Shown here piece after piece: positions 9,939 to 21,400 of a DNA stretch of 64,000 nt (position 1 is the first letter of the stretch; each line of letters starts with the position of its first letter). The stretch is from positions 37,919,336-37,983,335 of the forward strand of contig CM065381.1 of NCBI GenBank assembly GCA_033060915.1, given 5' to 3'. The DNA comes from Euryodendron excelsum (taxonomy: Eukaryota; Streptophyta; Magnoliopsida; Ericales; Pentaphylacaceae). The translations under genes and the position numbers were made by a program. The notes beneath the pieces are model-generated. The model was not told the DNA's origin. It made no database searches and worked only from the letters and a program-made list of their open reading frames with translations.

Positions 9939-11525
9939 TTGTGTTGTTCTTTGTTGGGTACGGACTAGCGTTCGAAGGACGGGGTACACTCACGTTCCTC
10001 TTTTTCCTTTCTTCGGAGCAATGGTGACCTACAATGCAAGCAATCTCACCAAAGCTATGGCTAGTCTTTTGATGAGGTGGGGGAGGAAAAGAAAATAAAG
10101 AAAAACAAAGCAAAAAGATTACAAGTTAGGTTCTTGATTTGGAAAGGTTTTATGCGATGTGTGTCCTAAGGATGCCCCTGCCTTTTGAGGGAAACTAAGC
10201 ATGATGCTTTGGCTCATGTCTGGAGATAAGGGATTGCCCCTGTATGCAAATACTATACCTGCCCCTGTTCATCCATTCGTAGATTCATTCATTCATTGGA
10301 CAATAAGAAAGACTTTATTAAGATGAATTTGTTTTGGTACATAGAATTTTTTCAAAAATACATAGAAATGGGAAGGGGGAGCATTTTCCTTGGGACATCC
10401 ACTTATCTCTACTTTTACATCATAGGATCCTAACTCTTGAGCCTCCGGATCTACTTTGTCGGTAGGAGCCCTTGATTTGAATTACTCCCTTGTTTTTTTG
10501 GCAACCTTATCTCCATGAGCGAAGAGGAATTAGGGCACCTCTTTATGAGATGACTTTGAAGCATGCCATGAATCCTTAGGGTCTCGTGGTACCCTTAGGA
10601 ATTTTGGGTTGGCTTAAATTGAGCGAGAAGGTCTTTGAGCCTTTCTCCAAGGGTTGATTGGATGCATGAAGATGCAATGACTTAAGTTATTTTGAGAACT
10701 CTTGTCTTGAAGTGAATTCCAATGCGTAAGCAGTTATGATGCATGTACATGGAAGCAACAAGAATTAGATAGCATAACAGCGAATATTAAGCAAAATTTG
10801 TAAGGAAAAATAAAGCGGTCGCCCTTTCCTCCTTTATTTTGAAATTAACGCGTGTGTCCTAAATCTGGCAGAGGTTCGGCTATGCATAGGGTGCTACATG
10901 AGCATGAGGTTGGGGGTTTATTAATGCTTCCTAAAAAACTCGGTTCCCGAACCTTCAAACCTCCAGCGTCCACCCCCGAAAGGGTGAACTCCATCTTTGA
11001 TTGATGGTTCGAGCGGGGGAACTATCAAGAGACCGTAGACTAAGAAACTGATACAACATCCGCCCACAGTCAATATACTGTTCCCTCTTCTATCTAGAAG
11101 GGTAGTAACCGGGTAATACATGTAAGATACAAATGCAAGTAAGCGCACCAAGTGTGTGTGGAATTTTTGAAAATGGAGGAGAGGACCCAACAACACACAT
11201 CACATTCTGTCCATTCATTCACATACATGGTAATAAATAAGACATGAAATAAAATGTGAACAAAGGTCCACCTACAAAAGAAAAATGCAAAAAGTTAGTA
11301 ACTTTTCGACAAACCCAATACAAGATTAAATAGATGGTAAATGCACAAGCATGATTGTAGGCTATGGATGCAAGCGATGACACTTATTTGAAAATCATTT
11401 TTGAAAAATACAGTTTGCTTTGGAAACTTGAAAAATTCGAAGAGTGCATAAAATTGGGCAAGGTGACCAGAGATTCTGGGTGAGTGAAGGATGAAGAGAC
11501 ATGTTAATGGCCTAACCCTCTAAGT
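9939..11525 (-). other. Element A 5' leader between PBS and gag
   Basis: About 1.6 kb with no convincing coding capacity, upstream of gag in the element's orientation. Only scattered short frames. Long leaders are usual for Ogre-type elements, some of which have an extra gene here; I see none in this copy. Confidence 0.6.
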
Positions 11526-11544
11526 GTCCCCAATGGAGTCGCCA
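11526..11544 (-). promoter_or_regulatory. Primer-binding site of element A
   Basis: The minus strand reads TGGCGACTCCATTGGGGAC two bases after the LTR end, the form complementary to a tRNA 3' end (…GGAGUCGCCA). Ogre elements are described as using tRNA-Arg with such a site. It primes minus-strand DNA synthesis. Confidence 0.88.
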
Positions 11545-12225
11545 GCTGTCGCGCCCCAGTTTTTGGGTGTCCAAGGTCCTTTCGGTTCGGAGACCCTAAA
11601 GCACGGAACTCTATCACTAGAATTCATCCTCCAAGAAGGACAAGTGCTACTAGGTTTGAAAGTTGGTTTGACTAAGGGCTTTTTAGAAAAATAGGAGTCA
11701 CCACCTAACTTGATTAAGGTGAGTTAGGACACCTAAAACTAAATGTTAATCCGAAGATTAAACTTAGAGTTTTTGAAAAAGGTTTTTAAAAACTCCTTCA
11801 AGAGAGGGTTTTTAAGAAAGTAGGTTATTTGGCAACCTTTGGAAATGTTTAAGCCCTTTTTGAAATAACTCCATTTTGGTCTTTCGAAAACAGAAATCTA
11901 AGGTTCGGGGGTTGGTTACGTGTAGGGAAGATATCCTAAGATCATCACCCTACCCCGCCCTTTTGGTACCTACATGTCTAATCACCCTTTGTTCTCTCAC
12001 TAGAATAACCGGTTACCATTGTCCACTTAATGTCCACTTTAGAATTTTGAAAACGAGGTCTAGTCATCACTTTTCGGATGGATGGATGATGCATAATGTA
12101 AGTTTTTGGAAAAAGTTTGAAAATAATGGAGGTTTTGAAAGAGTTTGGAATAGAAACTTTGAATTGACTGGAATTTTTGAAAAAAGGATTGGAGTTGAAA
12201 TAAAAGTTATGACCGCACCATTTTA

Positions 12226-12290
12226 GGTTGCCTACGTATCTCATTTGGCAAGAATCAGGTCATTCGTAGTTCGGGCAAGAGCCCGATAGA
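12226..12290 (-). other. Conserved LTR island with hairpin (copy in L1)
   Basis: The strip GTTGCCTACGTATC…TCAGGTCATTCGTAGTTCGGGC recurs in five of the LTR copies although the flanks differ. A hairpin TCGGGC/AAGA/GCCCGA lies at 12271-12286, and CTACG/CGTAG segments can pair around the island. Counterparts: 19253-19316, 28621-28690, 47255-47312, 49712-49772 and 53440-53513. Confidence 0.7.
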
Positions 12291-13000
12291 AGATAGGCGT
12301 ATTAGGGCCTTTGGAAGGTTTGAAGACGCTTTGGGGTCTTTGGAAAAGTTTAAGACACTTTGAGGTCCTTCGAAAAGTCTAAGACACTTTGAGATCTTTG
12401 GAGAATTTTAAGACACTTTGAGGTCTTTAGAGAAGTTTAAGACACTTTGAGATCTTTGGAGGAGTTTAAGACAATTTGAGGTCTGTGGAAGTTTTGACTT
12501 GAAATTGAATGGTGGAGTGTTTCTTAAAAATGTTTTTGGATCAACTTCAGGGAGTTTTGGAAAAATATCCTGGCATGACTCAAGAGAACTTGAAAATGTT
12601 TTTTGAAGTCTTGTTTGGAAGCATGACCTTGGAGTATTTTTATGAATTAGCTTTTTGAAAGCGGTTTTTGAAAATGGCTAAGTGTTTGAAATCCTCGTGT
12701 GGACAACCTAAGAGGTTGTTCTTGATTTATCCCTTGTCCTTGGAATCCCTAACCATGAGGGAATTAGGGACACCTTAGGTTTGTGACTCTTTGAAAACAT
12801 CTTTGGAAAGGTCTTGAAAATGAAGTATAGGAACATAAGAAGAGTGTATGGAGTTGGGTTTTTGAAATCATGAGGGTAGGAGGTTTTGGAAGAATAGGTT
12901 AGGAGGATAATTGGAAAGTTTGAATGATCATTTGAAAAAAAAAGAGGTTCAAGAGTTGGAAGCTTGAAGTGTATTAACCAAAATAAGGTTGGCTTAGGTT

Positions 13001-13302
13001 GGTCAACTAGGGTCAAGTTAACCTAGGGTTTGGTAACTAGGGTCAAGCTAACCTAGGGTTTCGCAACTAGGGTCAAGTTAACCTAAGGTTTGGTAACTAG
13101 GGTCAAGTTAACCTAGGGTTTGATAATTAGGGTCAAGTTAACCTATGGTTTGGTAACTAGGGTCAAGTTAACCTAGGGTTTGGTAACTAGAGTCAAGTTA
13201 ACCTAGCGTTGGTAACTAGGGTCAAGTTAACCTAGGGTTTGGTAACTAGGGTCAAGTTAACCTAGGGTTTGGTAACTAGGGTCAAGTTAACCTATGGTTT
13301 GA
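13001..13302. repeat. 30-bp tandem array in L1, about ten units
   Basis: Units of the type GGTCAAGTTAACCTAGGGTT plus TGGTAACTAG follow one another with no spacers. Shorter diverged versions sit at the matching place in other family LTRs (20350-20530 and 27690-27985). Each unit contains the palindrome GTTAAC. Confidence 0.93.
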
Positions 13303-14709
13303 TTGGAGAATGGTCTTGAAAGTTGTTTTCATGCATTCTTGGAAAGAGTTTTGAAAACAAAACATGATATGTAATAGACTTTGGTTGGCAATCTTTATGA
13401 AGATCATTTCCATGAAAATTTTGACTCTAGCCAAGAGTATGGTTTATATGATTGGTGATTAGAGACCATTCCAAGGAAGGCTTCCTTATGGTCATTATAA
13501 CCAATATCTTGACAAGAGTATAAGAGGTCAAAATTCAACATAATGATGGTAATCTTTGGAAGATCATTTTTGATGCAAAGATGGAGACAGTGCATTTTTT
13601 GAAATCATTCTTGGAGAAAGATTTTGGAAACCATTTTTCAATGGAACCATTCCATCAAGAGAGGGTTCATATGGCCAACAAAAGGAAGACCACTCAAGAG
13701 AGGGTTCCATGGGGCCATTCCAACCACTAAACTTGAGAGAATGGAAACCATAAAAATCAAAGGATTTGAACATCATTTTTAGGCGATCATAAAGAGAAAA
13801 GGGAACCATTCTAATAATTTAGGGCTCCTATGGCCAATATAAAGGGAGACCACTCAAGAGAGGGTTCCATGGGACCATTTTAACCACTAAATTTGAGAGA
13901 ATGGAAACCTTGAAAATTAGGTAGTTTGAAAGCAACCATTGTGCAAGTTGAAATGCAATAATACGAAAGTGTGAATTAGGGGGGTTGTGAGGGATTTTCT
14001 AAGGCATGACTCCTAAGGTCTCATCCTAGACTTCAAGGGAGCCAACTCTTGGAACAATTTTTGAAAGAAATATAGAGCTTGGAAATGGCCTAAAATTAAG
14101 AGCAATATAAGCATTGTGGAGCATAACAATAAACATAAAATAGAGCCAAGCACACAAGACATGATCAAAATAGTAATATGCAAGGGGTCATGATTCACAT
14201 ACAAGGATTTTAGGCTTCACCACAAAAACAAGGGTCTCTTAGGCCATACCATCTTAAAGTAGGCTAGTGAGAGGTCCCCCTACACGGTGGCTCTCACTTG
14301 CTTTCCTCTAGGCATGATCTAAGAGTCCTCTTGGCTCAAGCATGCAAGAAAGAGGGGTTGAAGATGGGGGTTAAAATAGAGAATAGCCTAAGTAGGCTAG
14401 GAGGGAGAAGAGAAGAGTGGGGGAGAGCATAAATGTAAAAGGGATACCACTTTTTGCCTTCAACACATTTGTAGTCTTCAATGGATGTCTTGATTGGAGC
14501 TTGAGTGACTCCAAGAAGGCTTGAGAGGCTAGTGTGGAGTGTATAAGTGTGTATAGGGCCTTGTATGTGGAGTGTATAGGCTTAGGAGGGGTAGAATCTA
14601 CCCTAAGTGTTGGAGGGAAGGAATATATATGGAGATTCGAGGTTCTGGAGTGATTTTAGCAGAGTTTCGTATCAATTTCGGACCTTGAATATGCAAGGGG
14701 GGAGGCCTC

Positions 14710-14795
14710 TATCTATAGGCAATCTGGAACAGGCCGTGCGCATGTGCTACATGCGCATGGCCAAATTTTGGCCTTGCGCATGTAGGACATGCGCA
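14710..14795 (-). promoter_or_regulatory. L1 core promoter region: palindromes and TATA-like box
   Basis: In transcript sense two palindromes with 3-nt spacers (arms TGCGCATGT/ACATGCGCA at 14775-14795 and GCGCATGT/ACATGCGC at 14738-14756) flank a third, GGCCAAATTTTGGCC (14759-14773). A weakened TATA box (TATAGATA) follows about 20 bp downstream at 14717-14710. The arrangement matches other family LTRs, so this is probably the retrotransposon promoter. Confidence 0.65.
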
Positions 14796-15029
14796 GGTAC
14801 TGTTCCATTGCCAGAATAACACGTGGCACCCTGTGTACTGGTTAAATCTCAACCGTTGATCGAAATTCGGTCGATCTGATCAAAATTTTAGCGCATGTAG
14901 CATACGCTCCATCACCGGGAAGATTCGTCTAAACTTTGCCTCGATAATTGATTCAATTGGGAAGGTTTCGGGGGAACCGGTCGCACTCGGGATGTTCTCC
15001 TAGTGCTTCCGACGAGCTTTCATGTTTTC

Positions 15030-15600
15030 GAAAAGTTTAAATTATGTTTGGAGGTGGGTGATATCGTCTTAGGAAGCTTGCCAAAAAGGACACTTTTGTG
15101 GAGCGTCTGTGATACGCTCCGTGGGTGTTTGAAAGTGGCTTTTTTCGTTTCGTGCGATCGAGGCCTTCGAGAAGCGAGCTATTCGATCGGACCGTACCGA
15201 TGGAAAGTACTCTGGAAATATTTTCTGGAATTCTCAAATTTACGCATTTCTCAAGTCGTTTGATGGTGCGTTTTGATTAGGGAATCAGAGAAAAGTCAAC
15301 CTTGGCGGAGCATCTGCGAGACGCTCTATGGGTTGCCAAAAGTTTTAGTTTTCACACCGTAGGATGGAGGGCTTTGGGAAGTGATCCATTCGATTGAACC
15401 TTATCGATGGAAAGATCTATGGACGAACTTTCGAGAATTCCCTAATTTATGCATTTCTCAAGTCAGTTGACGGTGTGATATAATCAGGGAATCGGGAGAA
15501 AAGACAATTTAGGCGGAGCGTCTGCGAGACGCTCCAGGGAACTTTTATCGAGTCATGTGAGCTTAGTGTCATAGGGTGTTCCTTGGGTTAAACAAAGGCG
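15030..15600 (-). repeat. About 208-bp U3 repeats with palindromic cores in L1
   Basis: Similar blocks containing 'ATTTCTCAAGTCGTTTGA…GGGAATCAG' and a GGAGCGTCT/AGACGCTCC-type palindrome recur at about 15103, 15305 and 15515. The last has perfect 9-bp arms with a 3-nt spacer (15515-15535). They lie upstream of the TATA-like box in transcript sense, where enhancer repeats often occur. Confidence 0.75.
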
Positions 15601-16528
15601 TGTGGTGAATTCCTTTGCTCAAAACCCCAACGCCGGTGCTGTTTCGGGGCATTTTTGGCTCCCAGGGGCAAAACGGTCTTTTTGACCGGAGTTGGCTGGA
15701 AATGGTCAGGAATGGTCTGGTATATTGTGTTAGGCGAGTAGGGCTGTTCAGGGATGGTTTTGAGAGAGTCTATCACCGTTCAGCGGGGTTTGTGCTGTGT
15801 TGAGTCGTTCAAGGGCAAAATGGTCATTTTGACCAGAGTGAGTCGGAATAGGACCGGATTTGGACCAAATGGCGTGCGGGGTATGCCTGATGGTTTGACA
15901 ACATTGTGGAAGGATGGACTTATCGTTTTAAGGGATTTGAACTTTCCCAAAATGTGCCTGGAGGCCCAAGGGGCAGGTTTGGTCATTTTTCACCGAGTCG
16001 GGCTAGCAGGCGTCGGTGTTGACCTAGGTGTTGGTTTTCGAGACTGCCCGGTCTTGAAAAACTACCTGTGCGGTGTTGGTCTCCAAGAACGCTCGTTCTT
16101 AGACAGCTACCTGTAGGGGTGGGGTTGGTTCCTGAGAACACCTGGTCCTAGAAGGCTACCTGGAAGTGTGGTGTTGGTCTTCGAGAACGCCCGGTCTTGG
16201 AGAACTACCAAATGACGAACATTCTACGTTGGCGAGCTAGCAAGCGCCAGAAGTGAACCGTCTGGAATTTGATGAGGTGTTGGTTCCCGAGATCGCCCGA
16301 TCTCAGGAAGCTACCTGGATGGCATTGGTTTCTAGGACAGCCCGGTCCAGAAAACTGCTTGAAATAATGGTGCTTAATGCTCCAGCGGATCCTTGTGGAC
16401 CCGAGAAGCGACCAGTTGGTTGGATTGGAGATTGAAAGGCTCATCTTGAGCTTGCATGTGTTGTGATGTTGGAAGCCGAACCTGGTCGGGCCGAAGATTA
16501 TCGAGCGGGTAAAAATGGGGTGCTTACA

Positions 16529-17311
16529 GGTGCGGTCTCCACATTTTTCAAATTTTCAATTCCACAACATTTTTCAAAATTCTATTTCTACAATTTCTTT
16601 CCAATCTCCAATCCTAAAATTTTCTTCAAGTTTCCAATTCTATGATCTGTTTCTATTTTCAATCTTCAATTTCAATTTTCAAATTCAATTTCAATCTTCA
16701 AATTCAAACTTCTATCTCTTTCTTTTCAAATCTATTTCTAAATCAAGTCTCTTTTCTTGCACTTGCATATCACGCTTCATGTTAGTTTCTTTTCAAACAT
16801 TGTTTTTCTAAAGTGGATAAGATTGAACATATGTTAGTTAAAGACTCTCATAAGTGAATCTAGGGTAGATTGACATGTAAGCACCGAAAGGGCGAGATAG
16901 GGTGATGGCTTAGTGCGTCTTTCCTACACGTAACCAATCTCCGAACCTAGATCACTAATTTCAAAGACCAAAAACGGAGTTACTTTCGAAAAAAGGGCTA
17001 AATATTTTCCAAAGGTTGTCAAACAACCTGTTTTTCTTAAAAACCCTCTCTCGATGTGATATTTTCAAAATCGTTTTCCAAAAACCCTATGTGTAGTCTT
17101 CGGATTATTCTTAGTTTTTAAGTGACGTAACTCACCTTAATCAAGTTAGGTGGTGACTCCAAATCTTTTTCAAAAGCCCTTAATTCAAACCAATTTTCAA
17201 TTCAAACCTAGTCGCACTCATTCTTTTAGGAGGGTGAGTTCTAACGAGAGAGTACAGTATTTTTTCCGCTTGTGTGTGTATTTCTCGAGTGCAAAAAATC
17301 TGGGCGCGACA
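16529..17311 (+). mobile_element. L0: 3' portion of an older Ogre-type LTR
   Basis: Continues the family LTR in the opposite orientation to element A, from the 'GGTGCGGTCTCCACA' point to the terminal GGGCGCGACA. It includes the hairpin (17125-17151) and PBS-like decamer TGGTGACTCC (17151-17160). Its left part was displaced by element A and is outside the window. The 3' flank AACAA (17312-17316) is the candidate TSD. Confidence 0.85.
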
Positions 17312-18438
17312 AACAAGGAGTGCAATTATAATTTATTAGAGGTATAAATTATAATTTACGTAAATAGGGATTAATCATAGTTGGATTAAGAATCCTTATT
17401 TGCATAGAAAACCCTAGTCATACTAATCATGTAGTCCCAGCTGTAACCTCTATATATATGTACTTTAAGAGTAGCTAAGGTTACATTTACTCATAATTGA
17501 GAGATACACGTTATTATGAGAGAAAAAAACCCTAGCAGCTGCCAACCCACTCTTACTAGAGTAAAGCGTGTATGAGGGATACAGCAGAAGTCTGAAGATT
17601 AAGTTCGAGCAGTTGATTAATGCTTGTTGTTATTGCTTTTGTTCGAGATCAAAGTAGAAGGTTTTCGAAGATCATATATATTGGTATTTGAGATCAAACT
17701 AGAGAGATCTCGAAGATATAATACATATATACTTCCTATTATAGAAATTTAAAATAAAAACATTCTATGTCAGGAGCATACTTGAAAGAAATTTCACAAA
17801 CTTGACATACAGACTAACTTTGAAATAACCAATAGTATCAAGAAACAATTTTGATTTATATTTCTTATTGTATTTTAAGCATATTTTAATAGGTATGATT
17901 ATGGGTAATAATAATATTCATAATTGTTTTTACATATGTACTTACTATCATAGAAATTTAAAGTTATTTTTATTTTCTATGAAAAATTCTATGCAAAGAG
18001 CATAATTGAATTAAATTTGACAAAATTTTCTTGTACACTAACTGAAAAAATTAAATGAAATTTAAAGTAAAAAGAATAAGTTTGAAATAACCAATAGTAT
18101 CAAGAAAATTTTGATTTATTTTTTATTATTTTTTAAAACATTTTTTAGTAGGTATGATTGATGGGTAATTTTTATATGTGTACTTTCTATCATAGATATT
18201 TTCAATGATTTTTTTTAATTAAAGATTCTATGTAAGGAGTATAATTGAAGAAAATTTTAAAAACTTACCATATAGACTAAGTGACAAAATAGAATGAAAT
18301 TTAAAGTAAAAAAATATAAGTTTGAAACAACCAATAGTATCAAGCCCTGTTTATTTTTGTATTTTAACAATTCAAAAATGTGAGAAAATTGTATTAGAAC
18401 TTTTAGCTTCAAGACCACACAACATATTGCTATAATAT
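17312..18438. other. AT-rich host-like DNA, no gene
   Basis: Not LTR family sequence. 17312-17720 includes a TATA-like run (17451-17460) and short direct repeats around 'TTCGAGATCAAA', perhaps an old Ty1/copia LTR remnant, which I could not delimit. The rest is the AT-rich repeat trio and a unique-looking piece from 18345 to the TSD AATAT at 18434-18438. Confidence 0.55.
17723..18344. repeat. Three diverged AT-rich tandem repeats (about 175-240 bp)
   Basis: Each begins TATNTACTTNCTATYATAGA and runs through AAATAACCAATAGTATCAAG or a variant: 17723-17930, 17931-18169 and 18170-18344 (truncated). A fourth partial copy lies 20 kb away at 38356-38447. Confidence 0.8.
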
Positions 18439-21400
18439 TGTTGCGTCCCGGTTTTTATCTAAGTCTTCTTGGCTTGGAAAAAGTATTATACTCTCTCTGT
18501 TAGAACTTACCCTCCTACAAAAACATTTGTGACGGGGTTTGAACTTGAAATATGATTTTTTGAGTTTTAATAAGAGTTTTTTGAAAAAATTTGGAGTCGC
18601 CACCTAACATAATTAAAGATGTGCTAGGTTACCTAAAACTAATTGTAATCCAAAGACTAAACTTAGTTTCTTCAAAATATTTTAAAAATGTCCTCCTTAA
18701 AAAGGTTTTTAGAAAAGAGGTTCTTTGGTAACTTTTGAAAAAAAATTTAAAGTTCTTTTGAAAAACATGACTTTGATTTTGGTCTTTGAAATAGAAATTT
18801 ATGGTTCGGGGGTTGGTTACGTGTAGGAAAAATATCCTAAGATCGTCACATTTTTGGTACTTACGTGTCTAATCACCCTTAATTCACTCACTTGAATCAC
18901 CGATTGCTAATATCCACTTTTATCTGCTTTAGAATTTTAAAAACGGGGTTTGGTTATCATTTTTTTTATGAATGATGCATGATACAAGTCTTGGAAAGAT
19001 TTTTGGAAGATTGGAAAAGAGTTTGAAACTAGACTTTTGAAAGAGATCATAATTTTGAAAAGGGTATTTGACTTGAAAATAAAGTTATGACCGCACCTAT
19101 TTAAAAGTTGCCTACATATTTTATTTGGCAAGAATTAGGTTATTCATAGTTCAGGCGAGTTTTAAAAATTGTATGATTGAAATGATTTTGAAGTGTCCAT
19201 TTGAAAGATGTGATGCCCATTTAAAGGACGTAGTGACCGCACCTAGATTTTTTCAAGTTGCCTACGTATCCTATTTGGCAAGAGTCAAGTCAGTCGTAGT
19301 TCGGGCGAATGCCCAGTTGAAAATGGACTCATGGGAGTCTTGGAAGGTTTTGAAAATTTAGATTCAAGAATTTTCACTTAAAATAAAACTTGAGAGTTTA
19401 AAAATGTTTTTAAACATAAAACTTGAAAGATTTTTGAAATGTTTTGAAAGCAAATCAAGAGAGTTTTTGAGTGTTTTTTAAATCAATTCGAGAGAGTTTT
19501 GAAATTTTTTTGAAGTAGAACTTGAGGAATTTTGAAATGTTTTGAAAGTAACTTAAGAGAATTTTGGAGTGTTTTTGAAATCAACTTAAGAGAGTTTTGT
19601 AATATTTTTGAAATAACTCAAGAGAGTATTGGGATATTTTTTGAAAGCTTGATTTGAAGATTTCGAAATAGAGTTTGGATTGGGAAAGCTCTTGTGAACT
19701 TGCCTTTGAAAAGTTTTGAAAATCATTTTTATTTTTAAATACCTTATAGAAGGTATGTTGAATATCTCACTATCAATGAGAGATTAGCTATTGAGAGACT
19801 ATCTCCTTTAAGATAATGAATTTTAAAAACATGTTTGGAAAAGGAGCTAAAGACTTCCTTAGGTTTTTAGAGCTTTAGGGTTATAGAACCCTACTTGATG
19901 TCTCACTTTTCTTAAGAAACCATAATTATTGAATGACTAAGACTGTCTTAAGGATGTGATGTTTGAAAATTATTTTTGAAAGAGGTTTTGGAAAACATTT
20001 AGGGTTTACAACCCTATTATGAACCTTTGAATGTTACATTTAATGTATCACTTTCTCTTGGGAACCATAACCATGAAAAGGTTAGGGACACCTTAAGGTT
20101 ATGAGTTTTTTAAAGCATTTTAAAAATAGTTTTTAAAAAATGTTAAGTGTCTAGCCATTTTAGTTAAGACAAATTTAATAGAACTCTTGAAAACATTTTG
20201 AGAGGGATATGGATACATTTGAGAAGACTTTGGACTCAATGATTTTTGGAAACTCAAGAGAGTGAGATGTTTTGAAAACATCCATTTTAAAAATGGTTTT
20301 GAATTGAGTGATGACTTTTAATGGTCTTGAAATTAGAGTCTTGAAGTCCACTAACATTGGTTGGGTTGACCTACAATTAACTAACTTGAGTTAGGTTAAC
20401 CTAGTGTTGGATGACCTAGGGTTAACTAACTAGGGTTAGGTTAACCTAAGGTTTGGTTGACCTAGGGTTAATGAACTTGGGTTAGGTTAACCTAAGGTTG
20501 GACAACTAAGGTCAAGTTAGCATAGGGTTTTGAAGAGTGGTTTTGAACTAAGGTTTGGACCTAGTGGTTTTAGATGGTAGTTTTGAACTAGGGTTTTGTC
20601 CTAGTAGTTTTGAACTAGGGTTTCATCCTAGTGGTTTTGGAAAGGTATTGTATGCACGAAACTTTGAAAGGAGGTCTTGAAAACCATTTTAGAGAAAATC
20701 ACTCAAGTGAGTGTAGGGTTCATATGATTGGTATTTAGAAACCACTCAAGAAAGGATTTCTATGGGACCATTACAACCATTAACTCAAGAGTATGAAACT
20801 TTGAAAATCAATATTATGTGGGTAGTTTTTGGAAATCATTTTGATGAAAACTTGAAAGGATGAACTCTTGAAAACCACTTTTGAGAAAGGTTGTTTTAAA
20901 GAACTGCTTGTGAGGTATTGAAAACCACTCTAGCGAGCAAGGGTTCACATTAGTAGTTTTAAGGGAAACCACTCAAGGGATGGCTCCATTAGGACTATTT
21001 TAACCTCAAAACTCAAGAAAGTAAAATTTTGAAAATTAATATATAATACATAGTTTTAGAAAACCATTTTTTATGAAAACTCAAGAGAGTGTAAGTTTTG
21101 AAAAACCTCTTTAAAGACAGGGTTGAGAGGGGGTTTCGGAAACCATTTTTTATGCAAAAAATCAAGAGAGTATATGGAATACAAGGTAGAGAGCAGGGTT
21201 TTGGAGGATAACCTAAAGGCTTGGAAGTCTAGGGTTCTTGGTACAAACAACAAGAAACTCCAATTTGAAAACCCTTAAAAATACTTTTTGAAAATCATTT
21301 AAACATGAACTTTGGAGAGCTTTGGAAGATGGAAACAATGGTGTTTTTTAAAATGGTTGAAACATAGAAAATGAAGCCAAGGCAAGCAATATATGAGCAA

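Larger units (their letters stand above)
1..16528 (-). mobile_element. Element A: Ogre/Tat-like Ty3/gypsy retrotransposon (3' LTR outside window)
   Basis: Read on the minus strand the order is 5' LTR (16528-11547), PBS, a 1.6-kb leader, gag remnant, protease, G-patch region, RT, RNase H, second archaeal-type RNase H, integrase, then an antisense gene and tandem repeats. Dual RNase H, a G-patch after the protease, a roughly 5-kb LTR and a TGGCGACTCC-type PBS are hallmarks of the Tat lineage (Ogre group). The 3' LTR is not in the window, so the internal part exceeds 11.5 kb. A inserted into an older LTR of its own family: the base after its LTR end continues as LTR sequence to 17311. The presumed 5-bp TSD GGTGC (16529-16533) cannot be confirmed because the partner is off-window. 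Confidence 0.85.
11547..16528 (-). mobile_element. L1: 5' LTR of element A, 4982 bp
   Basis: On the plus strand it starts TGTCGCGCCCC and ends GGGGTGCTTACA, the inverted termini of the family. In transcript sense U3 is 16528 to about 14700, with 208-bp repeats and palindromes, and a TATA-like box is at 14717-14710. A very long R/U5 follows, with a 30-bp array at 13302-13001, the conserved island at 12300-12225 and a PBS-like decamer at 11703-11694 (one CpG transition). Short reading frames within are spurious. Confidence 0.9.

Noticed and set aside
10921..11196. 91-codon minus-strand frame in the element A leader
   Set aside because: No similarity to known Tat leader proteins and no supporting context.
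11876..12244. Overlapping plus- and minus-strand frames in L1
   Set aside because: Counterparts in the other LTR copies are interrupted; no protein-like signal.
13001..13302. Regular 30-bp repeats resembling a CRISPR array
   Set aside because: The units are contiguous with no spacers and lie inside a plant LTR.
17330..17720. Possible Ty1/copia LTR
   Set aside because: TATA-like run and LTR-like text are suggestive, but no TG…CA ends, PBS or TSD could be defined.
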